A DNA stretch of 64,000 nt from Elymus sibiricus (taxonomy: Eukaryota; Streptophyta; Magnoliopsida; Poales; Poaceae). This document shows positions 37,201 to 49,436 of the stretch, one piece after another. The stretch covers positions 268,068,288 to 268,132,287 of the forward strand of contig CM077673.1 in NCBI GenBank assembly GCA_039707655.1. Reading direction: 5' to 3'. A program made the position numbers and the translations under genes. Under the pieces are notes generated by a model, which was not told the DNA's origin, made no database searches, and worked only from the letters and a program-made list of their open reading frames with translations. Positions within the stretch are counted from its first letter, which is position 1. Each line of letters begins with the position of its first letter.

Positions 37201-39183
37201 CTGAAACGTTTACTTACTTCTGCACCATTACTTGCACTACCAGATTTTTCCAAACAATTTGAGGTTGAATGTGATGCTAGTGGTATAGGTATTGGTGGTG
37301 TGTTGATGCAAGAAGGTAGACCTATTGCTTATTTCAGCGAGAAACTTTCTGGTGCTAGACTGAATTATCCTGTTTATGATAAAGAATTGTATGCGCTTGT
37401 TAGAGTTCTTGAGATTTGGCAACATTATCTATGGCCAAAAGAATTTATCATACATTCTGATCATGAAGCATTGAAGCATTTGAAAGCTCAATCAAATCTG
37501 CATCGCCGCTTAGCTAAATGGGTTGAGTTTATTGAGTCTTTTCCGTATATCATTAAGCATAAGAAGGGAAAAGATAACATTGTTGCTGATGCTCTATCTA
37601 GGAAGAACATGCTCTTGACACATCTCGATGTTCAAATTCCTGGTTTAGAGAGTTTGTGTGATTTGTATGCAACTGATCATGATTTTGCTGAACCATATCG
37701 TTTATGTTTGCTTCGAAATGCATGGGAGAAATACCACATCCATGATAGATACTTGTTTCGAGCTAACAAACTTTGTGTTCCAGAATTGTCCGTCCATTTG
37801 CTATTGTTGCAGGAATCACATGCAGGAGGATTGATGGGTCACTTTGGGTGTGAGAAGACGTTGCTCATGCTGGCTGATCACTTTTATTGGCCCAAGATGA
37901 GGCGCGACGTGGACAGGTTTGTTCGGCGCTGCATTACATGTCACAAGTCCAAGTCAAAACTGAAGCCTCACGGTTTGTATACGCCACTACCTACACCTAC
38001 CACACCATGGGAAGATATAAGTATGGATTTTGTGTTAGGTTTGCCACGCACTAAACGAGGTCATGATTCTATATTTGTGGTAGTGGATAGATTTTCTAAG
38101 ATGGCACATTTTATTGCATGCCACAAAAGCGACGATGCGTCGCATATTGCTAACCTGTTTTTCAGGGACATCGTACGCTTGCATGGAGTGCCAAAGACAA
38201 TTGTTTCTGACAGGGACATGAAGTTTATGAGCTACTTCTGGAAGACATTGTGGGGAAAGCTAGGAACAAAGTTGTTGTTCAGCACTACATGTCACCCACA
38301 AACTGATGGTCAAACGGAGGTGGTGAATCGCACATTGTCCCAATTGCTGAGAGTTATGATCAAGAAAAATCTGCGTGAGTGGGAGGAGTGTTTGCCACTT
38401 GTTGAGTTCGCTTATAACAGGGCTGTGCATTCTACCACCCAGCTTTGTCCTTTTGAGGTGGTGTATGGTTTCAAACCAATTACACCACTAGATTTGCTGC
38501 CTCTTCCATTGCATGAGAGGGTTGATATGGAGGCATCAAACAGAGCAGATTATGTGAAGAAGATTCATGAGAAGACACGGGAGGCTATTGAGAAGCAAGG
38601 CAAGAACATTGCTGCTGCACGAAACCAATCAAGAAAGAAAGTTTTGTTCCAGCCTGGCGATATGGTGTGGGTGCATCTTCGCAAGGACAGGTTTCCACAG
38701 TTGCGACGTTCTAAACTTCGGCCGCGTGGTGCTGGTCCTTACAAGGTGTTAGCCAAGATAAATGACAATGCCTACTCGATTGATATTCCTATTGCTGACT
38801 TTGGTGGCGTTAGCAACAGTTTCAACGTTGATGATTTGTCCCCATGTGATGTCGATGACCTTGGAGCGTCGGGGTCGACGCCTTTTGAAGGGGGGGAGGA
38901 TGATGAGGATATCCCTACTATGGTTCCCTCTCTACCTCATGAAGATAAACAACCTGTTGCTGCAAAGAAGATGTCCAATGATGAAATCAGGATTGGCCCA
39001 ATTACAAGAGCTCGTGCTAAGTTACTAGAACAACATGTGAATTCTCTCTTAGTTGATAATGCTATTTATTTTAATGAGAGCTTTATACTGCCTAAATCCT
39101 TGTGTGTATGTGTTTCCAGGGCGGTAGCAAGGAGGCATTGCAGCTGGATAGGGAGGAAGACCCTGCAGTTTCCAGGGCGGTAG
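34257..39183 (+). pseudogene. gag-pol of the CRM-like gypsy, frameshift and nonsense
   Basis: The ATG at 34257 (MSSSDVDVLQKK) starts gag. A zinc knuckle CHTCGGKGHFKREC is at about 35401-35442. The protease motif IDGGSC is near 35683. RT runs from about 36480 with YFDDILIYS at about 36828. RNase H is at about 37255-37600 ([21 protein letters not shown]). The integrase zinc finger (H..H..CITCHKS) is near 37820-37950. The DDE core is [18 protein letters not shown] and DGQTEVVN. A single extra G near 36702 shifts the frame inside RT, giving a stop at 36708. A TGA at 37063-37065 replaces an expected Arg codon in SQVxSFHG. The integrase part is otherwise open and continues past the polypurine tract 283 bp into the LTR, stopping at 39183. 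Confidence 0.92.
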
Positions 39184-39784
39184 TACCGCCCGACACAAGC
39201 GGTAGTACCGCTCCAGTACTACCGTCCTAGTACCGCTTAGGAAATTTCTTCTGGAATCCAAGCGACCCAAGCGGTACTAGAGCGGCACTTGATATTTGTA
39301 CGAGCGGTAGTACCGCTTATCACGGTAGTACCGTTTGCCATAAGCGGTAGTACCGCTCTGCCTGCGCGCAGGTTTTGGGCTGTCCAGGCCGTGTACCCCT
39401 TCGATCTCGTTTTAGACTATAAATACCCGTCCCCTAGAGTTAGTTAAGGTGAGACCACGTTTAAGATAAACCCTAGTTCTTGAGATTGCTTGTAAGCATT
39501 CATCTTGAATCCTCATCTCCAATTCGTATCGATCTGGAGATCATATACTGCAAGTTGAGTGTAATCTGCTGTTCCATTGGGAATTAGTATATTGCAATTA
39601 TACCGTTTCGTGGTCGACGGCTACGTGCGCAAGTGTGTGACGTTGTGAATATCCAAAGGGTTGAGACCTTTTGCATTGGCATCAGGGATCAAGCGAGGGA
39701 GAGTTCATCGGCGACATACAAGTTATCTATCATCTTCATCATCACCACCGCCGCTTACTGAGAAGATCGGGACACCCCATATCA
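38901..39784 (+). repeat. 3' LTR of the CRM-like gypsy (884 bp)
   Basis: Same termini as the 5' LTR. The pol frame occupies its first 283 bp. The GCGGTAGTACCGC cluster is shorter and rearranged (about 39119-39355). Confidence 0.92.
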
Positions 39785-39789
39785 CTTAC

Positions 39790-41178
39790 TCTCCCTTAAC
39801 ATCATGTTAGTAGACCAAGTTTCTACTTAACACATTTCTTCTCAGTTGGATTATTTCCATAGGTTTCAGAAAGAAACCAATTTCAACATATGATTGAACT
39901 CATATGGAAATAACATCATAAAGCATATATGTCAGGGGACATACCACAAGGATCATGTCTGATGACATAGCTATCATATTATGTTGATGGACATAATTCA
40001 TTTTACAACATGTAATATGTCTATAGAAATCATTACAATGCATGACAAAAGCGACTGAATCCGGTCTCCATACATTTCACTAAAATTGAAGTCCACTAAC
40101 ATGTCATCTACACTCAATAGTGGACCTTCCTTGTTATGAGCATGCTCCTGGTTGTCCATGTTCCGAGGAACGTCTGGGAACAACCATTGGGAAATCATTG
40201 TTATGTCAAGTGGGGTAAGATTCACACTTGTTCCCATGAGCCTATTTCCCTGGCAATTGATTGCATGCGGATACACCAAATACTTGGAAATATCACGTGT
40301 CCTTGCAATCAGTTATACAACCACACGTATAGCAACCACCAGAGTTGCTAGCATTGTCATTTTTCTTCAAATGACTTTTGCCCCTTTGAGCTCCACTCTT
40401 ATTCCGCTTCTCATCACAACAAATTTACTTTACCACACACGGTATTGTTCAGAGAAAATCCTCATAAAAGGATTGAAAGTAAAGAGTGTTCTCGATGAGA
40501 CCAACATCCATAGTTGATCTGATGCACATAAGAGTTGTATGCTACCATAGGCTCCAAGTCATGGAATCGGACGAGCGTCCATTTCCCATGCACTTCAAGC
40601 AACATCATCACCCTATATTTATCATATTGCTCCTCAAAAGAGCTCTAGAGTATCAGATACTCTATTTTTATAGATCACGGTGTAGTGAAGTGCAATGCAA
40701 CATACTTTGCTATAGCGACTATAGCCGGAGTCCTCATCGGGTGTGGATATGTGGGAACTGAGATCCCGTGCCGGCAAGTTAATCTTTACATCGACCAGGT
40801 TCGATGATTGATACCATCAACGGCAAATTCAGCAAAAATCTATCTTGGATATGTCCAACATATCCTGCATGAAACCATCATGCTTAACTAATTTTCCTTT
40901 TAGTAAATTATTTTTTAAGTATTATCAACATATAGCCCATCAAATTGCCTATAGGTATGTTGATATACTAATGTGCTTTACAATACAGTAAAATATCATA
41001 AATTACTGTAAAAACACATGAGAACAAAAAGTGCGGCGTGGACATGGGCCCACTTGGTCTTTTGCGTGTGCGGAACGACGAACTGGGCACAGCCCCATGG
41101 CGTGGCAACTAAGCCTGGGCCTATGCCTAAACCGCATTCGGTCGGTCCGTACAGGTAGCCGCCGGGTCACGCTGCAAC
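39790..41178 (-). pseudogene. Decayed gag/pol segment of the outer Copia
   Basis: A continuation of the outer element between insertions. The AT-rich part to about 41030 has a few short minus-strand frames (40279-39998). From 41030 the composition turns GC-rich, as expected toward the leader. No intact domain was recognised. Confidence 0.45.
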
Positions 41179-41189
41179 GACGCCGCGCT

Positions 41190-43775
41190 TAATCACGGAG
41201 ACTGAAGGTCATTCTACCTTTCTTAATCACGGAGGAACAAAGCGCTTTTGTCCCAGGGCGTCTTATCACTGACAACGTTTTGGTGGCATACGAGTGTGTG
41301 CATGCCATTAGAACACGAAAGAGGAAGAAGCCGCTTTGTGCTGTTAAACTAGATATGATGAAGGCATACGACCGTGTGGAATGGTTTTTTCTGGAGAGGG
41401 CGTTGGAAAAGTTTGGTTTTGCTCAAGCGTGGATATCAATGATTATGAGGTGTGTCAAGAGTGCTCGCTTCTGTGTTAAAATGAATGGGGGTATTTCACG
41501 CAGTTTTTTACCATCTCGAGGACTCCGGCAGGGAGATCCGCTTTCGCCGTACCTATTTTTATTTTGTGTGGAAGGTTTCTCAGCTTTGCTTAAGAATGCT
41601 CAATGTGAGAATCAAATAAAGGGTGTTAACTTTGGGTGCACTGGCCCCCATGTCACTCATCTTTTGTTCGCAGATGACAGTGTGGTCTTTCTGGAGGGTT
41701 CACAAGCCAACCTACAAATGCTCAAGGATATCCTATTGACTTACCAGGAGGCCTCCGGGCAAAAGGTGAATCTCCAAAAATCCTCCATCTTCTTTGGTAA
41801 GGGGAGTCGAGAAGAGGACAAGGCAATACTGAAGCAAGCTATTGGCATTGATTCAGAAGCGTTGAGCGAGCGATACCTGGGTCTCCCAACAGTGGTGGGC
41901 AAATCCAAAGATGGATCTTTTCAATATGTTAGAGAGAGTTCTAAAGGAAAAGTGTCAGGATGGAAGGGGCAAGGTTTATCAAAAGCAGCACGAGAGGTAC
42001 TAATAAAATCTGGGCTCCAAGCAACACCAACTTTCACTATGAGCTGTTTTCAACTCACAAAGAAGATGTGCCGGAACCTTACTTCGATCTCTTTGAAATT
42101 CTGGTGGGGTGCAGCTGAGGGTGAAAGGAAAGTGCATTGGCTAGCCTGGGATAAAATGTGCCTAGCAAAGAGAAATGGTGGTATTGGTTTTAGGAACTTC
42201 GAGGCTTTCAACCAAGCTCTTCCGGCCAAACAAGCTTGGCGGATTCTTCAATACCCATCCTCTCTGTGTGCTCGTGTGCTGAAAGCTAGATACTTCAAAG
42301 ACTGTTCCATTATGAGCGCCACCTGCCCGGGGGTGCATCCTATACTTTCAGGAGTATTATGCACGGCCGAGACCTTCTGAGTGAAGGACTGATATGGAGG
42401 ATAGGAGACGGGACATCAATCAACATCCATCATTCAAACTGGATTCCAAGACTGGGAAGTCTAAAGCCGCTTGGTCAACAATACGTTCCTGGAATTACCC
42501 GGGTCAGGGACTTGATGGTGGCTGATGGTACGACATGGGATCACAGCAGGATTGATACAATGTTCACTCCAGACGATGCATATGATATAAAACAAGTGGT
42601 GATTGGAGGGCCGGAAACTGCTGATTTTTTGGCATGGAATCATACAAAATCTGGGCAGTTTAATGTGAAATCTGCTTATCACCTATGCATGTCTTTGAAA
42701 AAGACGCGCTCCGGACGGCCGGAGTCCTCTTCATCGGTGATGAAGCACAAGTGCTGGTTAGCTCTATGGAATACAAATTCTCCGGGCAAAGCCAAAATCC
42801 ATATGTGGTGTCTGATAAAAAATGGTCTTGCTGTTGGAGCTGAACTTCACAGGCGGAGGATCAAACCAGGTGTCTTCTGCTCGGCATGTGGAAGAGAAGA
42901 GACAACTTACCACCGCTTTTGGGCATGCCCACACTCGGCCATGTTCTGGAAAGTGTTGAGCTCGGAGAAAGGGGTTCCGGTGGCAATCCCACCGGTGATG
43001 GACGGACCCCATGGAGAGCTTGCAAATTGGCTGCTGCAATGGTTCGGTGATGCAAAGGAGGAGGAGAAGGAGCTTATGATTCAGGCAGTCTACGGGCTTT
43101 GGTTAGCAAGGAATGATGCAAGGGATGGTAAACATATTGCTGATCCGAGAACGGTCGCCGAATCTGTACATCACCATGTACATGAATGGGCAGAGATCCA
43201 TGAGCGCAAAGCAAAGACACCAACGCCGGCACTGGCTGTCAAATGGTGCCCTCCAGAGCAGGGGTGGATCAAAGCAAACTCTGACGGTGCCATGGCAAAG
43301 ACTAAAGATCGGGGAGGAGGAGGGGTGGTCCTGCGGGACCACGTCGGCACATTTAGGGGCGGCACGAGCATCGTCTTCCCAGGAGTGTCTGAACCTAAAA
43401 CCGCTGAGGTCTTTGCCTGCCGCAAGGCTGTTCAGATGGCGCTTCAGTTTGGCGCACCAAGAGTTCATGTGGAGGTAGATAGCAAGAACGTGGTGGGGAT
43501 GCTGAATGATCAAGCAAAAAACCTGTCTGCTGTAGGCCACATCGTTGAGGAAATCAAGTCGATGTTGAGAACTACTGAAGCATTCAAAGTCTCTTGGGTG
43601 AGGAGATCAGGTAACCGGGCTGCTCATGTGTTAGCTAGAGAAGGCATTTGTAGCGAGGTGTGCAGGACTTGGTTTCAAGAGCCACCTGAATGTATTTTAC
43701 AACTTGTTTCCGATGAAATCCCAATTCTGGGATAATTAATAAAAGCTCGGGATGTTTTCTCAAAAAAAAAAAAAA
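41190..43775 (+). mobile_element. 5'-truncated LINE (L1-like)
   Basis: LINE ORF2 homology starts abruptly near 41201 and the element ends in a 14-A tail (43762-43775). A candidate target duplication is GACGCCGCGCT (41179-41189) versus GACGCTGCGCT (43777-43787), with one mismatch. The 5' junction carries an 11-13-bp copy of internal LINE sequence (TTAATCACGGAG, also at 41223-41234). Confidence 0.9.
41201..43735 (+). pseudogene. LINE ORF2, C-terminal two thirds (RT, zinc-binding, RNase H)
   Basis: RT motifs in order are [38 protein letters not shown] and [10 protein letters not shown], the last being the catalytic A/FADD box. The zf-RVT domain follows (FCSACGREETTYHRFWACPH, about 42880-42940). 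The C-terminal RNase H-like domain has WIKANSDGA, VEVDSKNVV and GNRAAHVLA, ending with a stop at 43733-43735. A one-base frame change near 42330, within the CPGVHP/SYTFRSI segment, separates the RT from the rest. The endonuclease domain and ORF1 are missing through 5' truncation. Confidence 0.93.
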
Positions 43776-43787
43776 TGACGCTGCGCT

Positions 43788-44214
43788 ACTAGCCGCCTCG
43801 TCCAGCCGTCCACGGTTTGCCTCTCTGGGCAGCCACCTCGCACACACATGCCGCTGTCTCACCTCCGCGCATCCGCTTCGCCAAGCATCTGTGTCGCTGC
43901 GGATTTCTACCGCCAGCCGTGAAGCCAGCAACCAGCGCCTTGCCACTGCGCCATACCGCACGCTGTTGCCGACGACGCGGTCTGCCCTCTTGTACTGCTG
44001 CTACGATAAATCTCCGTGCGACTCCGACGCCGCACGTTTCTGAGGGCCTTAGTCGGCCGTGCCACACGCACCGAGGGGAGCCACCACCCAGGCAGTCAGG
44101 CTTCTCTGTTCTTGCTCTATTCGATTGCGACACCGGGCCGCCACTCGCGGCCGATATGTGCGAGGCCTGGCCTCTGGGAAGGACGAGTTCGCGCAGCACC
44201 GCGCGGGACGTTGG
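43788..44214 (-). other. GC-rich leader segment of the outer Copia
   Basis: A GC-rich stretch between two insertions. Overlapping frames on both strands (for example 43817-44275 and 43789-44259) are composition effects with no recognisable domain. Confidence 0.45.
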
Positions 44215-44219
44215 CTGCC

Positions 44220-44978
44220 TGCTGGAATTTAATCTAAACTTGGGCCAGCCCAATAGCAATTTTCAGAATTCCTAATAAATCCTAGAGGCCCACTAAGCCC
44301 ATTCGTGCAAGGCAAGAGGTGGACAAAAGTTTAGTCCCACATTGCTAGTTTAGTAGGAGTTGGACCTCCTTATAAGGGAGGGTGTTTCCCCACATGTATG
44401 AGCATGAGAACAAGAGAGACATACACGCGCGCTCCTCGCCACGCCACGCCTCGACGCGACGCTGCACCCTTCGGCTGCTGCCTGTTCATTTTGTCTCCCT
44501 CTTTTGCTGCACCGCATGTCGTGACAGTAGGCCTCCGAAACCCCGCCGCTTCGAGTCCTGTACGGGAGAACGGTGATAAGGTTTTTGGGGAGCGCTTTGC
44601 GCGACTAATGACTTCTTCACCATGGACGCCACGAACGCCGACGACTACTTCCCCGACGTCAATCATCTTTTCGACGACATGGCCGGTGACAACGCCAATG
44701 CTACTCCTACTGCTCAGTACGTGTTTGTTTCATTTCTATTCGATATCCTGCTAGAGTTTCTTGGTCTAGTATCTGCTCTACATATGTTTCGGTTGAGTTC
44801 ACATGTTCACATAATCTTCCACTACTATCCTTTAGTCTGCCTGATGAGTCTAGTTCCTATTATTGTGACCTACTCTTATCTAGTTTGCATGACTAGGATT
44901 GTTTCTGTTACTATGATCATGATTTATCTACTACTTATTGCTTTTAAATCAATCGGTAAATCGCTCATATATCCAACA
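44220..44978 (+). repeat. 5' LTR of the plus-strand Copia (759 bp, internally deleted)
   Basis: 319 bp shorter than the 3' LTR. At least two blocks present in the 3' LTR are missing, within about 44430-44525, including its TATAAAAG box. A TTATAAGG box remains near 44370. Confidence 0.9.
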
Positions 44979-47900
44979 ATCCAAAAACCTTATTATAGGC
45001 AATTTACCCCGAGTGGTTTTGCTGCTTCCATGAGGCCTCCTATGTTTGAGGGTGTGCACTATAAGAGATGGCGTGTGAGGACTGTTCTATGGTTTCAAAC
45101 CATGAGCTGCTATGACGCCACTCTTGGCAAACCCGAAGGAGATCTTGATCCACAACAGGAACAAGCTTTTCAGAGAACGGATACCTTGTTTAAGGCTGCT
45201 CTTTTGAGTGTTCTTGGTGAGAACATAGTTGATGCTTATGTGTCAATTGACAATGGAAAAGATATGTGGGATGCACTCGAGGCCAAGTTTGGGGTCTCGG
45301 ATGCCGGCACTGAGTTGTATATCATGGAACAATTCTATGACTGCAGGATGACTGATGAGCGCTCTGTGGTTGAGAAAGCTCACGAGATATAGTCATTTGC
45401 TAGAGAACTTGAGCACTTCAATTGTATGTTACCGGACAAGTTTGTTGCCGGAGGTATCATCACTAAGCTTCCTCCCTCGTGGAGGAACTTTGCTACCTCT
45501 CTGAAGCATAAGAGACAGGAGTTTTCCGTCCCGGATCTCATTGGTACTCTTGATGTGGAAGAAAAGGCGAGAGCAAAAGACATACGTGCTCGAGGAATTG
45601 AGGGAGGTTCTAGTGCCAATCTGGTACAGAAGAAAAACTTCCAGCCCCACAAGTTCAAGAACAAGGGCAAGTTTGATGGGAAGGGAAAGTTTGATGGGAA
45701 GAACAAGGCTTCGCAGCAAACCAACTTCAAGAAGAAGACTGACAAGAAGAAAGGTGTTTGTCATGTCTGCGGAGATCCTGATCATTGGGCCCCTAGTTGC
45801 CCTAATCGTTATGACAAGCGTCAACATGGGAAAGGCGACAAGATCGCCAATGTTGTCATTGGTGACACTGAGATGAAGGAAGTTGGGTATGGTATACTTC
45901 CCACTATTCTTTCAGTATGTCTTTCCCCTGATTGGTTGATTGACACGGGTGCTAATGTGCATGTATGCGGTGATATTTCCATGTTCTCTTCTTATCAGGC
46001 CGTAGGGACTACCTCCGTGCTGATGGGCAACGGTTCAAGTGCTTCTGTTCATGGTGTTGGCATGGTCGATCTGAAGTTTACTTCGGGGAAGATCGTGCGA
46101 CTGAAGAACGTGCATTATGTCCCCTCCGTCAATAAAAATCTTGTTAGCGGATCTCTTCTGTGTAGAGATGGCTACAAGCTTGTCTTTGAGTCCAATAAAT
46201 TTGTGATATCCAAGTATGGAACTTTTGTTGGTAAAGGTTATGAGTCGGGAGGCTTGTTCAGACTATCATTGTCAGACGTTTGTAATAAAGTTGTTAATCA
46301 TGTTTGCAACAATAGTGAATCAAATGTCTGGCATTCACGTCTCTGTCATGTTAATTTTGATTGTATGACGCGGCTAGCCAAGTTGAACTTAATCCCCAAC
46401 TTCACCGTTGTCAAGGGATCTAAGTGTCAAGTTTGTGTGCAAGCTAAGCAACCTCGTAAGTCTCATACAACCGCGGAAACAAGAAATATTTTATGACGTT
46501 AATCGATGACTCCACTAGATACTGCCATGTGTATCTTTTAAAATCAAAAGATGAGGCTTTAAATTTCTTCAAGATCTATAAAGCTGAAGTGGAAAACTAA
46601 CTTGATCGGAAAATCAAGAGGCTTAGGTCCGATCGTGGTGGAGAGTTTTTTTCCAATGAATTTGATTCTTTTTGTGCGGAACATGGTATAATCCATGAGA
46701 GTACGCCTCCCTATTTACCTCAGTCAAATGGGGTAGCCGAAAGAAAGAACCGTACTCTAACTGATTTGGTCAACACCATGTTAGACACATCGGGTCTCTC
46801 CAAGGCATGGTGGGGGGAGGCGATATTGACTGCATGTCATGTCCTAAACCGAGTTCCCATGAAGAACAAAGAGATAACTCCATTCGAGGAATGGGAAAAG
46901 AAAAGGTTAAAACTCTCTTACCTACGAACTTGGGGCTGCTTGGCAAAAGTGAATATACCAATTCCAAAGAAGCGAAAGCTTGGACCAAAAACTGTGAATT
47001 GTGTTTTCCTGGGTTACGCTTTTCATAGCATTGGTTATAGATTCTTGATTGTAAAATCTGAGGTATCAGACATGCACGTCGGTACAATCATGGAGTCGAA
47101 TGATGCGACTTTCTTCGAAGATATCTTTCCCATGAAGGATATGGGTAGCTCATCAAATCAGGAGTTGCCTAGTTCATCGAGTCAAGATGTAGCTGCAATT
47201 TCTGAACCTACCATTGCAACGCAACATTTTGAAGATCATGTGGAGGATAATAATGAGTCTCCTAAAAGGAGCAAGAGACAGAGGACTGCAAAGTCCTTTG
47301 GTGATGATTTTCTTGTATATCTCATAGATGACACTCCTAGTTCTATTTCAGAGGCTTATGCATCTGAAGATGCTGACTACTGGAAGGAAGCGGTCCGTAG
47401 TGAGATGGATTCCATCTTGGCAAATGAAACTTGGGAGATTACTGATCGTCCTTATGGGTGCAAACCTATAGGGTGCAAATGGGTATTCAAGAAGAAGCTT
47501 AGGCCTGATGGTACTATTGAGAAGTACAAGGCACGGCTCGTAGCCAAGGGTTATACCCAAAAGGAAGGTGAAGATTTCTTTGATACTTACTCACCTGTGG
47601 CATGACTGACCACTATTCGAGTACTACTTTCACTAGCTGCCTCACATGGTCTTCTCGTTCATCAAATGGATGTTAAGACTGCTTTCCTAAATGGAGAGTT
47701 GGACGAGGAAATTTATATGGAACAACTAGATGGGTTTATAGTGGACGGTCAGGAAGGGAAAGTGTGTAAATTGTTGAAGTCTTTGTATGGACTTAAGCAA
47801 GCACCTAAGCAGTGGCATGAGAAGTTTGAAAGGACTTTAACAGCTGCAGGCTTTGTTGTAAACGAAGCTGACAAATGTGTGTACTATCGCCATGGTGGGG

Positions 47901-48880
47901 GCGAGGGAGTTATCCTTTGCTTGTATGTTGATGACATACTGATTTTTGGAACAAATCTGAATGTTATTAAGGAGGTCAAGGATTTCCTATCTCGTTGTTT
48001 CGAGATGAAGGATTTAGGAGTAGCTGACGTTATTCTGAATATCAAGCTATTGAGAGATGATGATGGTGGGATTACATTGCTTCAATCTCACTATGTGGAA
48101 AAGATCTTGAGTCGCTTTGGTTATAGTGACTGCAAGCCCTCTCCAACACCTTATGATGCTAGTGTGTTGCTTCGAAAGAATCGAAGAATTGCTAGAGATC
48201 AATTGAAATACTCTCAGATAATTGGCTCGCTTATGTACTTAGCCAGTGCCACGAGACCTGACATCTCTTTTGCTGTTAGCAAACTGAGCCGCTTTGTCTC
48301 AAAACCAGGAGATGATCATTGGAAAGCTCTTGAAAGAGTCATGCGTTATTTGAAGGGCACTACGAGTTATGGAATTCACTACACTGGGTACCCAAAGGTA
48401 CTTGAAGGGTATAGTGACTCAAACTGGATCTCTGATGCCGATGAGATAAAGGCCATGAGCGGATATGGATTCACTCACGGTGGTGGCGCTGTTTCTTGGA
48501 AGTCTTGCAAGCAGACCATCTTAACGAGGTCAATAATGGAAGCAGAACTCACAACACTAGATGCAGCTACGGTCGAAGCAGATTGGCTTCGTCGACTCTT
48601 GAATGACTTGCCGGTTGTGGAGAAACCTGTACCGGGTGTTCTTATGAACTGCGACAATCAAACTGTGATCGCCAAAGTGAGTAGTTCAAAGGATAACATG
48701 AAGTCATCAAGACCTGTTCAGAGAAGGTTAAAGTCTGTCAGGAAAATGAGAAACTCCGGAGTTATTGCATTGGATTATATCCAAACGTCTAAAAATCTGA
48801 CAGATCCTTTTACTAAGGGTCTATCACGTAATGTGATAGATAATGCATCGAAGGAGATGGGTATGAGACCCACGATATGA
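44622..48880 (+). pseudogene. Copia gag-pol, four stops and an integrase deletion
   Basis: The frame opens inside the LTR (44622) and reads straight into gag (FAASMRPPMFEGVHYKRW from about 45020). Gag ends with a zinc knuckle CHVCGDPDHWAPSC (about 45760). The protease motif is LIDTGANVHVC (about 45937). The pre-integrase H-C box is at about 46330-46440. The integrase start is deleted near 46475, with a frame change, removing the first catalytic Asp. SDRGGEF and PQSNGVAERKN remain. RT has YKARLVAKGYTQ, QMDVKTAFLNGEL, LKQAPKQW and LYVDDILIF. RNase H ends with LTDPFTKGL. Stops: TAG 45390-45392, TGA 46494-46496, TAA 46598-46600 and TGA 47603-47605. The 45390, 46598 and 47603 stops fit C-to-T changes of Gln or Arg codons. 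Confidence 0.92.
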
Positions 48881-49436
48881 GTTGTTCACAGTGGTAACCT
48901 ATTCTATGTGATCGGAGATCCCATGAATTAGATGTGGAAGACAAGCTGTTGGTCAACTGAGAGGAGAGTATCCTTACTATTAATAATACCACTCCATGAA
49001 GATGTAATACTTTCCTAATCTGCATGGCAGGTTGATGTATATCTTAATGTGTTCTAAGTGGCTTATTTAAGTAGAGATGTTGTCCTGCAGAACATCTTTC
49101 GAAGAACACACCTATATGAGTCTAATTGTTAACGTCGCAATCTATGAGAGTAGGGTGCTCTCTAGTAAACTCATGATAGGTCTCGGAGTATGACGCATAA
49201 GCTCCACCCGCGGGGAAGTCCCACGGTAGCCTAGTATCGGTCAAGGCTTTGTGTGAAGCTAGATTCACAGAAAACTTGCAGTTCAAGGCATAGTCCACTG
49301 TTCAAGTTGCTTACTAGTGTAGCATAGAGTTCTAGGTGGAAGTTCAACTTAACAGTCTCCACTGCAGTACCGGTATATAAACAGTGTTTTGGAACCATAG
49401 GCAAATTTTGTGTGCCTTTGGGATCTGGTGGGGGAT
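48881..49436 (+). other. 3' untranslated region of the plus-strand Copia
   Basis: Non-coding stretch between the pol stop and the 3' LTR, ending in the polypurine tract at about 49421-49436. Confidence 0.7.

Larger units (their letters stand above)
32419..39784 (+). mobile_element. Ty3/gypsy element, CRM-like chromovirus
   Basis: LTRs at 32419-33356 and 38901-39784, target duplication CTTAC (32414-32418 and 39785-39789). A TGGTATCAGA tRNA-Met primer site at 33360 lies three bases after the 5' LTR. A purine tract (GAAGGGGGGGAGGA, 38887-38900) precedes the 3' LTR. The LTR start TGATGAGGATATCC and a pol frame running into the 3' LTR are features I associate with the CRM clade. Confidence 0.93.

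Noticed and set aside
43789..44275. Overlapping ORFs of about 150 codons on both strands
   Set aside because: GC-rich leader of the outer Copia. Mutually overlapping frames without motifs.
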